In this document: piece after piece, positions 35,051 to 43,619 of the stretch
How the letters are laid out: each line of letters starts with the position of its first letter
How positions within the stretch are numbered: the first letter of the stretch is position 1
Source: Chitinophagales bacterium
GTDB taxonomy: Bacteria > Bacteroidota > Bacteroidia > Chitinophagales > UBA2359
Assembly (NCBI GenBank): GCA_041392475.1
Contig: JAWKLZ010000002.1
Coordinates: 2,178,501-2,242,500 of the forward strand
Length of the DNA: 64,000 nt
Direction: 5' to 3'
The notes under the pieces: generated by a model
Database searches by the model: none
The model's input: the letters and a program-made list of their open reading frames with translations, nothing else
Told to the model about the DNA's origin: nothing
Program-made: the position numbers and the translations under genes

Positions 35051-35079
35051 GTAGAGACGTTTTACTAAAACTTCTCTAC
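35051..35079. repeat. GTAGAGA hairpin in the smc leader
   Basis: GTAGAGA-C-GTTTT then ACT then AAAAC-T-TCTCTAC: 12 paired bases with one mismatch and a 3-nt loop, 22 bp before the smc start. Hairpins with GTAGAGAC arms recur between genes in many Bacteroidota and cyanobacteria, as far as I recall. It could act in the 5' leader of smc. Confidence 0.55.
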
Positions 35080-35106
35080 GTGTTTGGGTATTTAAAAAAA
35101 CGGCTG

Positions 35107-35114
35107 CAAAAGTA
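35107..35114 (-). promoter_or_regulatory. Candidate smc -7 promoter box
   Basis: Minus-strand TACTTTTG fits TAnnTTTG, 78 bp before the smc ATG. A TTG box at the expected 19-23 bp upstream is not clear, so this is tentative. Confidence 0.35.
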
Positions 35115-35315
35115 CGGAGAATTGAGGGAAAATGAGCGAATGGGAAATAAAATGATGCGGTTCTACAGCTCTATGATTTGAAGGGCAGAGAAGTGAGGCA
35201 TTGAAGGTTGGAAAAGCGACTTGTGTTTGTACGGAGTCAACATTGAAGGAAAGGAAACCAGAGAAGAAGTTGGTGATAGTATAAATTCTTGCTATTTTTA
35301 TTCAAACTTCAAATA

Positions 35316-35528
35316 ATGAATACCATACGAATATACCTATTTCTGCTGCTTTTTACTACAACTCTTTTTGCATAAGAGAAAGTTTACTTCAATTATATGT
35401 ATGATTATGAACATGCAAATGAAACTTGTAAATCTATTATCTTATTAAACAATTCCTTCGTTAGCCTTCATTTAACAAGTGATGCCCTAAATAGAAATGG
35501 CTACATCGTCCAAAGAAATGATTTTTAA
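35316..35528 (+). pseudogene. Relic of a small secreted protein with nonsense codon at the signal-peptide end
   Basis: An ATG at 35316 opens a good signal peptide (NTIRIYLFLLLFTTTLFA) which stops at TAA (35373-35375), exactly where Bacteroidota signal peptides usually have CAA (Gln after Ala). In the same frame 50 more codons follow the stop (EKVYFNYMYDYEHANETCKS...) until TAA at 35526. One C-to-T change would restore a 70-residue protein. What it encoded is unknown, and the 3' part may already be deleted. Confidence 0.5.
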
Positions 35529-35544
35529 AATTTGCAAAATGAAA

Positions 35545-35578
35545 CCTCGGAAGTTAGTGATAGCGGAAACTTCCGAGG
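35545..35578 (-). terminator. Terminator hairpin after the aldehyde dehydrogenase gene
   Basis: CCTCGGAAGTT (35545-35555) pairs with AACTTCCGAGG (35568-35578), loop 12 nt. On the minus strand it is followed by TTTCATTTTG. It lies 17 bp after the stop at 35596. Confidence 0.75.
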
Positions 35579-35595
35579 TCTAAATCAAAACTTTT

Positions 35596-37008
35596 TTAGA
35601 ACCACTTAATGGTCAAGTCAATCAATTTTTGTTTGGTGTTGTTGTAGGGCGGCATTAGGAGTTCGAGTGCGCCAGGTATTTTTTGTTCATATACACTTCG
35701 AGCATTGGAAAACGCTTGGAATCCATAGAATCCGTGGCTTTTGCCGATACCACTGTTGTTCACTCCGCCAAAAGGAAGGTGGGTATTGAAGAAATGCACA
35801 TCGTTGTTGTTGATACACGTTCCGCCAGCCCTCGTATTGTCCATGATACGGTTGATATTTTTTTTGTTTTTGGAGTAGATGTAGAGTGCCAAAGGTTTCT
35901 CGTTGGCATTGATGAAGTCAATCGCTTCTTGCAAATCAGTGTATTCATTGACGGGCAAAATGGGGCCAAAAATTTCTTCTTCCATCAATTTGGACTTCAA
36001 TGGTACGTCCGTTACCACCGTTGGGTCCATATAATTGGTGGCAATATTGGATTTCCCGCCATACGCTATGTTTGCCCCTTTTTCTACCGAATCCTCCAAA
36101 TAAGAGCGAACTCTCTCAAAGTGTTTGCCATTGACAATGCGGTTGTAAGCGTCAGATGTCGAAGCATCGTCGCCATAAAATTCCTTTAATTTTTTACCCA
36201 CCAAATCCACAAATTCATCCTTTTTGGATTTGTGGACAAACACATAATCGGGCGCAATACATATTTGACCATTGTTGAGGAATTTTCCCCATGCAATACG
36301 GGCAGCAGCTTGCTCCAAATTGGCGGTTTCGTCCACGATTGTAGGCGATTTCCCCCCCAATTCAAGTGTTACGGAGGTCAAATTTTTGGCAGCAGCTTTC
36401 ATCACAATTTTGCCGATACTCGGTGCGCCTGTGAAAAAGATGTGGTTGAAGGGCAGTTCCAACAGTTCGGTCGAAGTCTCTACGCCTCCTTCAACGACTA
36501 CAATCTCGTTGGAAGGGAAAAGCGTTTCGATGATTTTTTTCATCACTGCCGAAGTATGTGGCGTATATTCTGAAGGTTTAATCATGACGGTGTTGCCTGC
36601 TGCAATGGCAGAAACAAGAGGCCCGAAGGTGAGGTTGAGCGGAAAGTTCCACGGCGAAATAATCAAACATACGCCTTTGGGTTCGTAGTGAATCCACGAG
36701 GAAGAACCCATCATGGACATCGGCGTGCTGACCTTTTCTTTGCTCATCCATTTTTTCAGATGGCTTTTGGCGTGCTTGATTTCGGTGGTAACGACATAGA
36801 TTTCGGTTAAATCTACTTCCGAAGGATGCTTCTTAAAGTCTTTATACATAGCCTCTCTAAGTGCTTCTCGATAGGTGGTTTCTACCGCAACATGTAGCTT
36901 GTCCAGTTTGTGGATGCGCTCTTTTGCAGTTGTGTTTCCAACTTTGTATTGGTTTTCTTTATGAGAATCAAAAAGTTGCTGAATGTTCGTAGTATTTGCT
37001 TTCGACAT
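35596..37008 (-). CDS. Aldehyde dehydrogenase family protein
   Basis: 470 aa from the ATG at 37008; an ATG at 37020 adds four residues and cannot be excluded. It has NAD(P)-dependent aldehyde dehydrogenase signatures: SPWNFPLNLTFGPLVSAIAAGNTVMIKPSE, the catalytic Glu in VTLELGGKSPTIV, and the catalytic Cys in NNGQICIAPDYVFV. The C-terminal PFGGVNNSGIGKSHG is also typical. Length and the short N-terminus match the class 3/AlkH-type group, which oxidises medium- and long-chain fatty aldehydes. Some members have a hydrophobic C-terminal anchor, but none is obvious here. It is monocistronic with its own terminator. Confidence 0.93.
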   Translation of the reverse strand: MSKANTTNIQQLFDSHKENQYKVGNTTAKERIHKLDKLHVAVETTYREALREAMYKDFKKHPSEVDLTEIYVVTTEIKHAKSHLKKWMSKEKVSTPMSMMGSSSWIHYEPKGVCLIISPWNFPLNLTFGPLVSAIAAGNTVMIKPSEYTPHTSAVMKKIIETLFPSNEIVVVEGGVETSTELLELPFNHIFFTGAPSIGKIVMKAAAKNLTSVTLELGGKSPTIVDETANLEQAAARIAWGKFLNNGQICIAPDYVFVHKSKKDEFVDLVGKKLKEFYGDDASTSDAYNRIVNGKHFERVRSYLEDSVEKGANIAYGGKSNIATNYMDPTVVTDVPLKSKLMEEEIFGPILPVNEYTDLQEAIDFINANEKPLALYIYSKNKKNINRIMDNTRAGGTCINNNDVHFFNTHLPFGGVNNSGIGKSHGFYGFQAFSNARSVYEQKIPGALELLMPPYNNTKQKLIDLTIKWF

Positions 37009-37131
37009 TGTGAGTTCCATAGTACCGATGATTTATGTTTTGTAGAGGAGGAATTATTGCTCTTGTATTCTAAGGAAAAATTGGGTAAATAGTTCACTTG
37101 CAAGACGGAAATTTGTAGCAGCGTCTTTTCC

Positions 37132-38700
37132 TCAAATCCACACTGCAAAAATCTCCTTATCTTCATACCTAATCCATTCCTTGCGCCAAGTTTTGGCGGT
37201 ACGGTACTCGAAAATCACCAAAAAGCCTTTTGTTTGGTTTTGAAGGTCGAGGTAGTCCGCCAACTGTTTTACTCCTTCTTCATGCAGTTGAGGTCCATTC
37301 CACCGCTTCAATTCTGCAATGTATTGGCGTTGGAAAAAGGTAATGACCACATCCAAGCGTTTCTCTTGTGAGATTTGGGGTTCTTTGAAGGTGTAGCCAC
37401 TGCCATTCACAATCGGACGGATAAATGCCAAAAATATCAACCGCCATTCTCGCTCCAAAAAATCTTGGTCTTTGTCGCTGTATTCCATTTTCATAAACTC
37501 CTGAAACTTCAACAGGATTTTTTCAACATCCAAACCATTGTCGGGCAGGTAAAATTGGTTCTCAAAATTGTATTGGGCGGCTTTCTTTAATCCCACTTCC
37601 ATATTGGAGGCCATGTAGTTGTAAATCAACTGTTCGTAGATTCGATTATGGATTTTGACATGCCCATTTCTTTTGAATATTCCATACAAAACTCCTTTAT
37701 AGATAGTTGAATTATACTGGTTAAAAGCAATTTTATCTCCATCAATCAAAATCCTAAAGGTCAAATCGTATAAATCCTGATGGTTCTCCAAGTTCTTAAT
37801 CAAGCTGTCAAAATTGGTGTTGTTCTCCAATAGCAATATCTGAACGGCTTCTTCAATATCATCCAATGTCCACAGCGTTTTCACCTCTCTTTTGGGCAGT
37901 ATCTCTTCCGCCACTATTTTGCATAAACGACTCACCAAAAAGGGATAACCTGCTGTGTGATAATGCAAGCGTTCGGCAATCGCAGCAATATCCATAGTTG
38001 CGCCCTCTGCTTCCGAATACTGCTCAAGCATCGGAGCTATTTCTTGGGGATTGAAGCTCATGTCCACCTTAAAATCTATAGCAATGTTCCACGGAGAATT
38101 GTATTGAGCATCTTCAGGGTTGTGTAGTTTGTACTTCAATGATTTGATGTCGTGTACTCCTGCAAGAACAACGCTATGAAAAGTATAATGATAGGATTTT
38201 GTTCGTGACAGATACTTGGTTCGCAACATTCCTAAAAAACTCAAAAAGGCGTTGTAATTACTACTTGCATCTACTTCATCTATCAGCAACACCATTTTTT
38301 TAGGCATCTGATGAGCAAGCTCTGTAATGATGTCAGAAAGTTCATCCATCTTTTGTATGTCTTTCTTATCTTGAAGAAAAGCGGATAAATTGGGGGCAGT
38401 AACCTTTAAAACCATTGACAACTGATTGGCAATCATTTGTGCAAAACTTGTATCGGATTCAAACCATTCGCTATCTATTCCTTGGAAATTCAAGGCTATG
38501 GGAAAATACATTTCTGATGTTTCCAATTTTTCTGTCAAAAAATGTAGCGTAGTCGTCTTTCCATATTGGCGTGGGCGATTGATGGTGAAGTATTCTCCAA
38601 ATTCTATCAATTCCATCACCTCTGATAACTTATTGTTGTTATCCATCATGTAATGCTGTTCAGGATAGCAGATTCCTGTCACATTGAATTTTTTCTTCAT
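37132..38700 (-). CDS. AAA-ATPase / PD-(D/E)XK nuclease-like protein, copy 1
   Basis: 522 aa. The N-terminal P-loop ATPase has Walker A NRPRQYGKTTT (about residues 40-50) and Walker B KMVLLIDEVDASS. A helical lid and winged-helix-like section follow (HYHTAGYPFLVSRLCKIVAEEI). The C-terminal domain (about 400-522) has a PD-(D/E)XK-like core RLDVVITFFQRQYIAELKRW with the D...ExK triad. Proteins of this build are very common in Bacteroidota genomes, often in many copies, and their function is unknown. A nearly identical second copy lies upstream at 38741-40311. The -7 box TATATTTG is duplicated before this copy, but its -33 partner is missing, so it may depend on read-through from copy 2. Confidence 0.87.
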   Translation of the reverse strand: MKKKFNVTGICYPEQHYMMDNNNKLSEVMELIEFGEYFTINRPRQYGKTTTLHFLTEKLETSEMYFPIALNFQGIDSEWFESDTSFAQMIANQLSMVLKVTAPNLSAFLQDKKDIQKMDELSDIITELAHQMPKKMVLLIDEVDASSNYNAFLSFLGMLRTKYLSRTKSYHYTFHSVVLAGVHDIKSLKYKLHNPEDAQYNSPWNIAIDFKVDMSFNPQEIAPMLEQYSEAEGATMDIAAIAERLHYHTAGYPFLVSRLCKIVAEEILPKREVKTLWTLDDIEEAVQILLLENNTNFDSLIKNLENHQDLYDLTFRILIDGDKIAFNQYNSTIYKGVLYGIFKRNGHVKIHNRIYEQLIYNYMASNMEVGLKKAAQYNFENQFYLPDNGLDVEKILLKFQEFMKMEYSDKDQDFLEREWRLIFLAFIRPIVNGSGYTFKEPQISQEKRLDVVITFFQRQYIAELKRWNGPQLHEEGVKQLADYLDLQNQTKGFLVIFEYRTAKTWRKEWIRYEDKEIFAVWI

Positions 38701-38740
38701 TGCTTTTATCTTTTCCTACAAATATACACCATTTCCATCC

Positions 38741-40311
38741 CTAAATCCACACTGCAAAAATCTCCTTATCTTCATACCTAATCCATTCCTTGCGCCAAGT
38801 TTTGGCGGTGCGGTACTCAAAAATCACCAAAAAGCCTTTTGTTTGGTTTTGAAGGTCGAGGTAGTCCGCCAACTGTTTTACTCCTTCTTCATGCAGTTGA
38901 GTCCATTCCACCGCTTCAATTCTGCAATGTATTGGCGTTGGAAAAAGGTAATGACCACATCCAAGCGTTTCTCTTGTGAGATTTGGGGTTCTTTGAAGGT
39001 GTAGCCACTGCCATTCACAATCGGACGGATAAATGCCAAAAATATCAACCGCCATTCTCGCTCCAAAAAATCTTGGTCTTTGTCGCTGTATTCCATTTTC
39101 ATAAACTCCTGAAACTTCAACAGGATTTTTTCAACATCCAAACCATTGTCGGGCAGGTAAAATTGGTTCTCAAAATTGTATTGGGCGGCTTTCTTTAATC
39201 CCACTTCCATATTGGAGGCCATGTAGTTGTAAATGCGTTGCTCGTAAATGCGGTTGTGAATCTTCACATGACCATTTCGCTTAAAAACGCCATACAATAT
39301 ACCCATTTTGATGACCGAATTGTCGGGATTGTACGCCACTTTGTCTCCATCAATCAAAATCCGAAAGGTCAAATCGTATAAATCCTGATGGTTCTCCAAG
39401 TTCTTAATCAAGCTGTCAAAATTGGTGTTGTTCTCCAATAACAATATCTGAACGGCTTCTTCAATATCATCCAATGTCCACAGCGTTTTCACCTCTCTTT
39501 TGGGCAGTATTTCTTCCGCCACTATCTTGCACAAACGACTCACCAAAAAGGGATAACCTGCTGTGTGATAATGCAAGCGTTCGGCAATCGCAGCAATATC
39601 CATAATTACGCCCTCTGCTTCCGAATACTGTTCGAGCATCGGAGCTATTTCTTTGGGATTGAAGCTCATGTCCACATTAAAATCCGTAGCAATATTCCAC
39701 GGAGAATTGTATTGAGCATCTTTACTATTGCGTAGTTTGTACTTCAATGATTTAATGTCGTGCGCTCCTGCCAGAATGATGCTATGGAAAGTATAATGTC
39801 GAGGGTTTTTGCGAGCGAGGTATTTGGTTCGCAACATTCCTAAAAAACTCAAAAAAGCATCGTAGTTGCTGCTTGCATCTACTTCATCTATCAACAAGAC
39901 CAGTTTTTTATCAAATTGATTGACTAAATGGGTGATGACTTTTGACAAATCATCCAAATTGTGAATCGCTTCTTTTTGTTCTTTGATAAAATCGGCAATG
40001 CCTAGGTGAGGGATTTCAAAAAAGTCAAACAATTGATTGGCAAACATTTGTGCGAAAGTATAATCAGATTCATGCCAACTTCTATCAATGCCTTGAAAGT
40101 TCAGTGCAATCGGGAAATAGGTATCGGAACTGTTTAACCGTTCCATCAAAAAATGTAGCGTAGTCGTCTTTCCATATTGGCGTGGGCGATTGATGGTGAA
40201 GTATTCTCCAAATTCTATCAATTCCATCACCTCTGATAACTTATTGTTGTTATCCATCATGTAATGCTGTTCAGGATAGCAGATTCCTGTCACATTGAAT
40301 TTTTTCTTCAT
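38741..40311 (-). pseudogene. AAA-ATPase / PD-(D/E)XK nuclease-like protein, copy 2, frameshifted near the C-terminus
   Basis: The start ATG at 40311 gives 477 aa ending at 38878, after AELKRWNGLNCMKKE. The homologous C-terminal 40 or so codons continue in another frame to a stop at 38741. Comparison with copy 1 shows one base missing at about 38900-38902 (copy 1 GTTGAGGTCC, copy 2 GTTGAGTCC). The ATPase and the nuclease ExK motif are kept, but the last part of the nuclease domain is lost. A sequencing error cannot be excluded. The copy shares blocks of near-identical DNA with copy 1, interrupted by diverged blocks. Its promoter is part of a symmetric bidirectional promoter shared with fadH. 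Confidence 0.82.
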
Positions 40312-40329
40312 TGCTTTTATCTTTTCCTA

Positions 40330-40398
40330 CAAATATACAATATTCTCTCCTACTCCATTCAACGATTGAAGTAGCTCCCTTTTTTATCCCTATATTTG
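40330..40398. promoter_or_regulatory. Mirror-symmetric bidirectional promoter (AAA gene / fadH)
   Basis: Plus strand: TTG at 40366-40368, 22-bp spacer, TATATTTG at 40391-40398, then 39 bp to the fadH ATG. Minus strand: TTG (CAA at 40360-40362), 22-bp spacer, TATATTTG (CAAATATA at 40330-40337), then 18 bp to the AAA gene ATG. The two TTG boxes are separated by only three bases (CGA). Boxes and spacing fit the Bacteroidota sigma-A consensus TTG-N19-23-TAnnTTTG. Confidence 0.75.
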
Positions 40399-40437
40399 TC
40401 CTCCAAAAAAATCAACAATAAAATCCAATCAAACAAT

Positions 40438-42453
40438 ATGTACGACAAACTACTATCTCCTCTTGACCTCGGTTTTACGACATTGAAGAATCGGGTATTG
40501 ATGGGTTCGATGCACACCAATTTGGAGGAAATCAAAGGCGGATTGGAGCGAGCCGCTGTTTTTTATGCAGAACGTGCCAAAGGGCAAGTTGGGCTGATTG
40601 TAACAGGCGGAATTGCTCCGAATTTGGAGGGAGCAGTGAGTTTCCATGCTTCAAAATTGACGACTATGGAAGAGGTCGAAGCGCACAAAGTGATTCCAGC
40701 AGCAGTTCACAAAGAAGGCGGCAAGATTTGTATGCAGATTTTGCACAGTGGTCGCTACGCCTATCACAACAAAGGAGTTGCGCCTTCGGCAGTGCGTGCG
40801 CCTATCAATCCTTTTACGCCAAAGGCTTTGAGTAGTGAGGAAATCGAACAGACAATTGAAGACTATGTACACTGTGCAGCAATGGCACAGTTGGCAGGTT
40901 ATGATGGGGTAGAAGTGATGGGTTCGGAGGGTTATTTTATCAATCAATTCATTGTGCAGCGTACCAATCGCCGAACGGATGAATGGGGTGGCAGCTACGA
41001 AAATCGCATCAAATTGCCGATTGAGATTGTGCGCCGTACCAGAGAACGAGTGGGCGAAAACTTCATCATTATTTACCGCCTTTCGATGTTGGATTTGGTA
41101 GAAGGAGGCAGCACTTGGGAGGAAGTGGTGCAACTGGCGAAAGCGATTGAAGCGGCTGGTGCAACGATTATCAACACGGGCATCGGTTGGCACGAAGCGA
41201 GAGTCCCAACGATTGGTACGGTTGTACCGAAAGGTGGTTTTGCGTGGGTGACGAAGCGCATGATGGGTGAGGTGAACATTCCTTTGGTGGCTACGAACCG
41301 CATCAACATGCCCGATGTGGCAGAGCAGATTTTGGAGGAGGGTTGTGCGGATATGGTGTCGATGGCTCGCCCGTTTTTGGCGGATGAAAATCTGGTTCTC
41401 AAAGCAATGGAAAATCGAGCGCACGAAATCAATACCTGCATTGCCTGCAATCAGGCCTGTTTGGATCATACCTTCAATGGTCAATTGACTTCTTGTTTGG
41501 TGAATCCTCGTGCCTGTCACGAAACGGAATTGAACTTTGAGCCGACTGCGAATCCCAAAAAAATTGCAGTAGTCGGTGCTGGACCTGCGGGTTTGGCGGC
41601 AGCTACAATTGCAGCAGAGAGAGGGCATGAGGTGTATTTGTTTGAAGCGGCAAGCGAGATTGGCGGTCAGTTCAACATGGCGAAAGTGATTCCTGGGAAA
41701 GAGGAATATGCAGAAACGATTCGCTACTACGATGCGATGATTCAAAAACATGGAGTTGAGTTGAAGTTGAATCACCGAGTGAGTGCGGAGGAATTGAAGG
41801 AAGGAAACTACGATGAAATCATTTTAGCGACAGGCGTTTTACCTCGAAAATTGACTTTTGAAGGTATTGACCATCCCAAAGTATTGAATTACGCAGAGGT
41901 ATTGTACGACAAAAAAACTGTGGGTAAAAGTGTGGCGATTGTAGGAGCTGGTGGTATTGGCTTCGATGTGGCGGAGTTTTTGGCACATGAGGGTAAATTG
42001 CCAAGCCTTGACACTGAGCTGTATATGGAAGAATGGGGCGTGGATATGGACTACAAAACGGCGGGTTCTTTGGAAGTGCCAAAGCCTTCTCCTTCTGCTA
42101 GAGAGATTTTCCTCCTCAAACGCTCGAAAGGCAAACATGGCAAGGATTTGGGTCGAACAACTGGATGGATTCATCGTGCGAGTCTGCAAATGAAGCGGGT
42201 GAATATGTTGGCGAATGTGACTTATCACAAAGTGGATGATGTGGGTTTGCATATTTCGGTGATGGATGAATACCGAGTTTTGGAGGTCGACAACGTGGTG
42301 ATTTGTGCGGGTCAAGTGCCTTTGCGGAATTTGTACGATGTTTTGAAGGAAAGCGGTCAGGCGGTGCATTTGATTGGAGGAGCGAATGTGGCGGCAGAAT
42401 TAGATGCGAAGAAGGCGATTAAGGAGGCTAGTTATTTGGTGGCTACTTTGTAG
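40438..42453 (+). CDS. fadH: NADPH-dependent 2,4-dienoyl-CoA reductase / old yellow enzyme family oxidoreductase
   Basis: 671 aa from the ATG at 40438; an upstream start at 40396 lies at the promoter. An FMN-binding TIM barrel (about 1-350; LLSPLDLGFTTLKNRVLMGSMHT, GYFINQFIVQRTNRRTDEWGGSYENR) is followed by a 4Fe-4S cluster motif CIACNQACLDHTFNGQLTSC. FAD and NADPH domains come next with VVGAGPAGLAAA and AIVGAGGIGFDVAEF. Length and order equal E. coli FadH, which reduces 2,4-dienoyl-CoA in beta-oxidation of unsaturated fatty acids. Related enzymes act on other enones, so the substrate is inferred. It has its own promoter at 40366-40398. Confidence 0.9.
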   Translation: MYDKLLSPLDLGFTTLKNRVLMGSMHTNLEEIKGGLERAAVFYAERAKGQVGLIVTGGIAPNLEGAVSFHASKLTTMEEVEAHKVIPAAVHKEGGKICMQILHSGRYAYHNKGVAPSAVRAPINPFTPKALSSEEIEQTIEDYVHCAAMAQLAGYDGVEVMGSEGYFINQFIVQRTNRRTDEWGGSYENRIKLPIEIVRRTRERVGENFIIIYRLSMLDLVEGGSTWEEVVQLAKAIEAAGATIINTGIGWHEARVPTIGTVVPKGGFAWVTKRMMGEVNIPLVATNRINMPDVAEQILEEGCADMVSMARPFLADENLVLKAMENRAHEINTCIACNQACLDHTFNGQLTSCLVNPRACHETELNFEPTANPKKIAVVGAGPAGLAAATIAAERGHEVYLFEAASEIGGQFNMAKVIPGKEEYAETIRYYDAMIQKHGVELKLNHRVSAEELKEGNYDEIILATGVLPRKLTFEGIDHPKVLNYAEVLYDKKTVGKSVAIVGAGGIGFDVAEFLAHEGKLPSLDTELYMEEWGVDMDYKTAGSLEVPKPSPSAREIFLLKRSKGKHGKDLGRTTGWIHRASLQMKRVNMLANVTYHKVDDVGLHISVMDEYRVLEVDNVVICAGQVPLRNLYDVLKESGQAVHLIGGANVAAELDAKKAIKEASYLVATL

Positions 42454-42727
42454 ATTGAACGCAGAGGTTTTTGCTTGTGTAGTTTTGAAGTTTGAACGGA
42501 GATATAAAGCGTTTTTTTATGTTAAAAATTCGCAAATAATGGTTTAAAATGTTAATTTTGGTAAATATGATGAAGCACAAACACCCAATCGTAGAAAAAC
42601 GCAAAATTTTGATCTATTCTTCAATCAGGCTGCAAAAGCTTATGAGCATTGAATTTAAACTTTTCAGTTTCAGGGGTGTTTGTGCTTTGTTTATTTATTT
42701 TATCATTTCCCAAAATAACGTAAAATT
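42454..42727. other. Spacer with microrepeat and possible promoter
   Basis: The first part (about 42455-42510, TTGAACGCAGAGG-like text) is intergenic microrepeat. TAATTTTG at 42553-42560 could be a -7 box for the 42728 gene with a leader of about 165 nt. No supported gene. Confidence 0.4.
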
Positions 42728-43435
42728 ATGCGAATTATTTATTTATTGATGGTGGCACTCATTGGTTTTGCTGCCTGTACCAACTCGGCTGAACAAGCGA
42801 ATAACAACGATACGAAAGCTCCTGAAACAGAAGCTAAAACTGCAGAAAATACGTCTGAAACACGAACAGTAAGCAATGCTCCAGATGCAATTCAACAATT
42901 GGAATTGGGTGATAAATTGCCGATGGATGATGTGGCTATGATGGATATTTCGGGTGGAAAGATTGCTCCAAAAGAGGCTGCAATGGAAAATGGTTTGCTG
43001 ATAACATTCTCCTGCAATACTTGCCCTTATGTAGTGGCTTGGGCAGATAGATATGTGGCGGCTGCCAACCATGCTTTGAGCAAAAAAGTGGGCGTTTATA
43101 CGGTGAATTCCAATGAAGCCCAACGAAAAGACGATGACTCTTATGATGCGATGAAAACCTATGCAGACGAGAATGGCTACAAGTTTTCGTATGTAGTGGA
43201 TGAAAATGCTGCTTTTGCGAATGCTTGTGGTGCAACCAAAACGCCCGATGTATTTTTGTTCAATAACAAAATGGAATTGGTCTATAAAGGTGCCATTGAC
43301 GACAGCCCGAAAGATGCTTCAACAGTGGAAGTGCCTTACCTCAAAAATGCAGTGGACAACATGATTGAAGGTAAACCAATCGATCCAGGTACGACCAAAT
43401 CTATTGGTTGTAGCATCAAACGAATCAAGGCTTAA
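42728..43435 (+). CDS. Thioredoxin-like/redoxin lipoprotein
   Basis: 235 aa. The lipoprotein signal MRIIYLLMVALIGFAAC gives an acylated Cys at residue 17. A low-complexity linker (about 18-55, N/E/T/A-rich) precedes a thioredoxin-like AhpC/TSA-type domain with the active-site motif CNTCP (C96 and C99) and the cis-Pro loop KTPDVFLFNN. The segment AADRYVAAANHA...KKVGVYTVNSNEAQRKDDDSYDAM is typical of redoxin-domain proteins in this phylum. Predicted periplasmic-side thiol-disulphide exchange or peroxide reduction, anchored to a membrane. A bidirectional terminator follows. Confidence 0.85.
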   Translation: MRIIYLLMVALIGFAACTNSAEQANNNDTKAPETEAKTAENTSETRTVSNAPDAIQQLELGDKLPMDDVAMMDISGGKIAPKEAAMENGLLITFSCNTCPYVVAWADRYVAAANHALSKKVGVYTVNSNEAQRKDDDSYDAMKTYADENGYKFSYVVDENAAFANACGATKTPDVFLFNNKMELVYKGAIDDSPKDASTVEVPYLKNAVDNMIEGKPIDPGTTKSIGCSIKRIKA

Positions 43436-43488
43436 TCGCAGATTTTGTAGATTTCGCTGATTAATGTGGATTTTGCAGATTTATAAAT

Positions 43489-43527
43489 AAAATGCTCAAT
43501 TGTTCTATCAAAACAATTGAGCATTTT
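43489..43527. terminator. Bidirectional terminator between convergent genes
   Basis: AAAATGCTCAATTGTT (43489-43504) pairs with AACAATTGAGCATTTT (43512-43527), loop 7 nt, 16 bp stem. It is flanked by A-rich sequence on the left and T-rich sequence on the right, so it can serve both the redoxin gene (+) and the 43620 gene (-). Confidence 0.85.
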
Positions 43528-43556
43528 GCTTTATAAATCAGTTGTTAGTTACCATT

Positions 43557-43612
43557 CACAAATCACAAATCACAAATCACAAATCACAAATCACAAATCA
43601 CAAATCACCAAT
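43557..43612. repeat. Tandem 7-bp repeat (CACAAAT)n
   Basis: Seven perfect head-to-tail copies of CACAAAT at 43557-43605, then one variant (CACCAAT). It lies between the terminator hairpin and the stop of the T9SS gene at 43620. The unit is too short for a CRISPR. It resembles the degenerate ATTTGTG-type microrepeats elsewhere in the window. Confidence 0.9.
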
Positions 43613-43619
43613 TACTAAC

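Larger units (their letters stand above)
35030..35595. other. 566-bp region upstream of smc holding a hairpin and a gene relic
   Basis: Contains a 29-bp hairpin at 35051-35079, a plausible smc -7 box on the minus strand (CAAAAGTA, i.e. TACTTTTG, 35107-35114), a small pseudogene at 35316-35528 and a terminator hairpin at 35545-35578. Nothing else recognisable. Confidence 0.6.

Noticed and set aside
37132..40311. AAA-nuclease pair as a known anti-phage defence system
   Set aside because: No second component, helicase or toxin is attached, and the family is common in many contexts; defence is not supported by the sequence alone.
40651..41775. 374-aa minus-strand ORF opposite fadH
   Set aside because: It is a His/Arg-rich shadow of a well-supported gene with no motif.
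42549..42749. 66-aa ORF between fadH and the redoxin gene
   Set aside because: It overlaps the redoxin lipoprotein start, has no motif, and the region is microrepeat plus AT-rich leader.
43557..43612. Short tandem array considered as a CRISPR
   Set aside because: The unit is 7 bp with no spacers; it is a simple tandem repeat.
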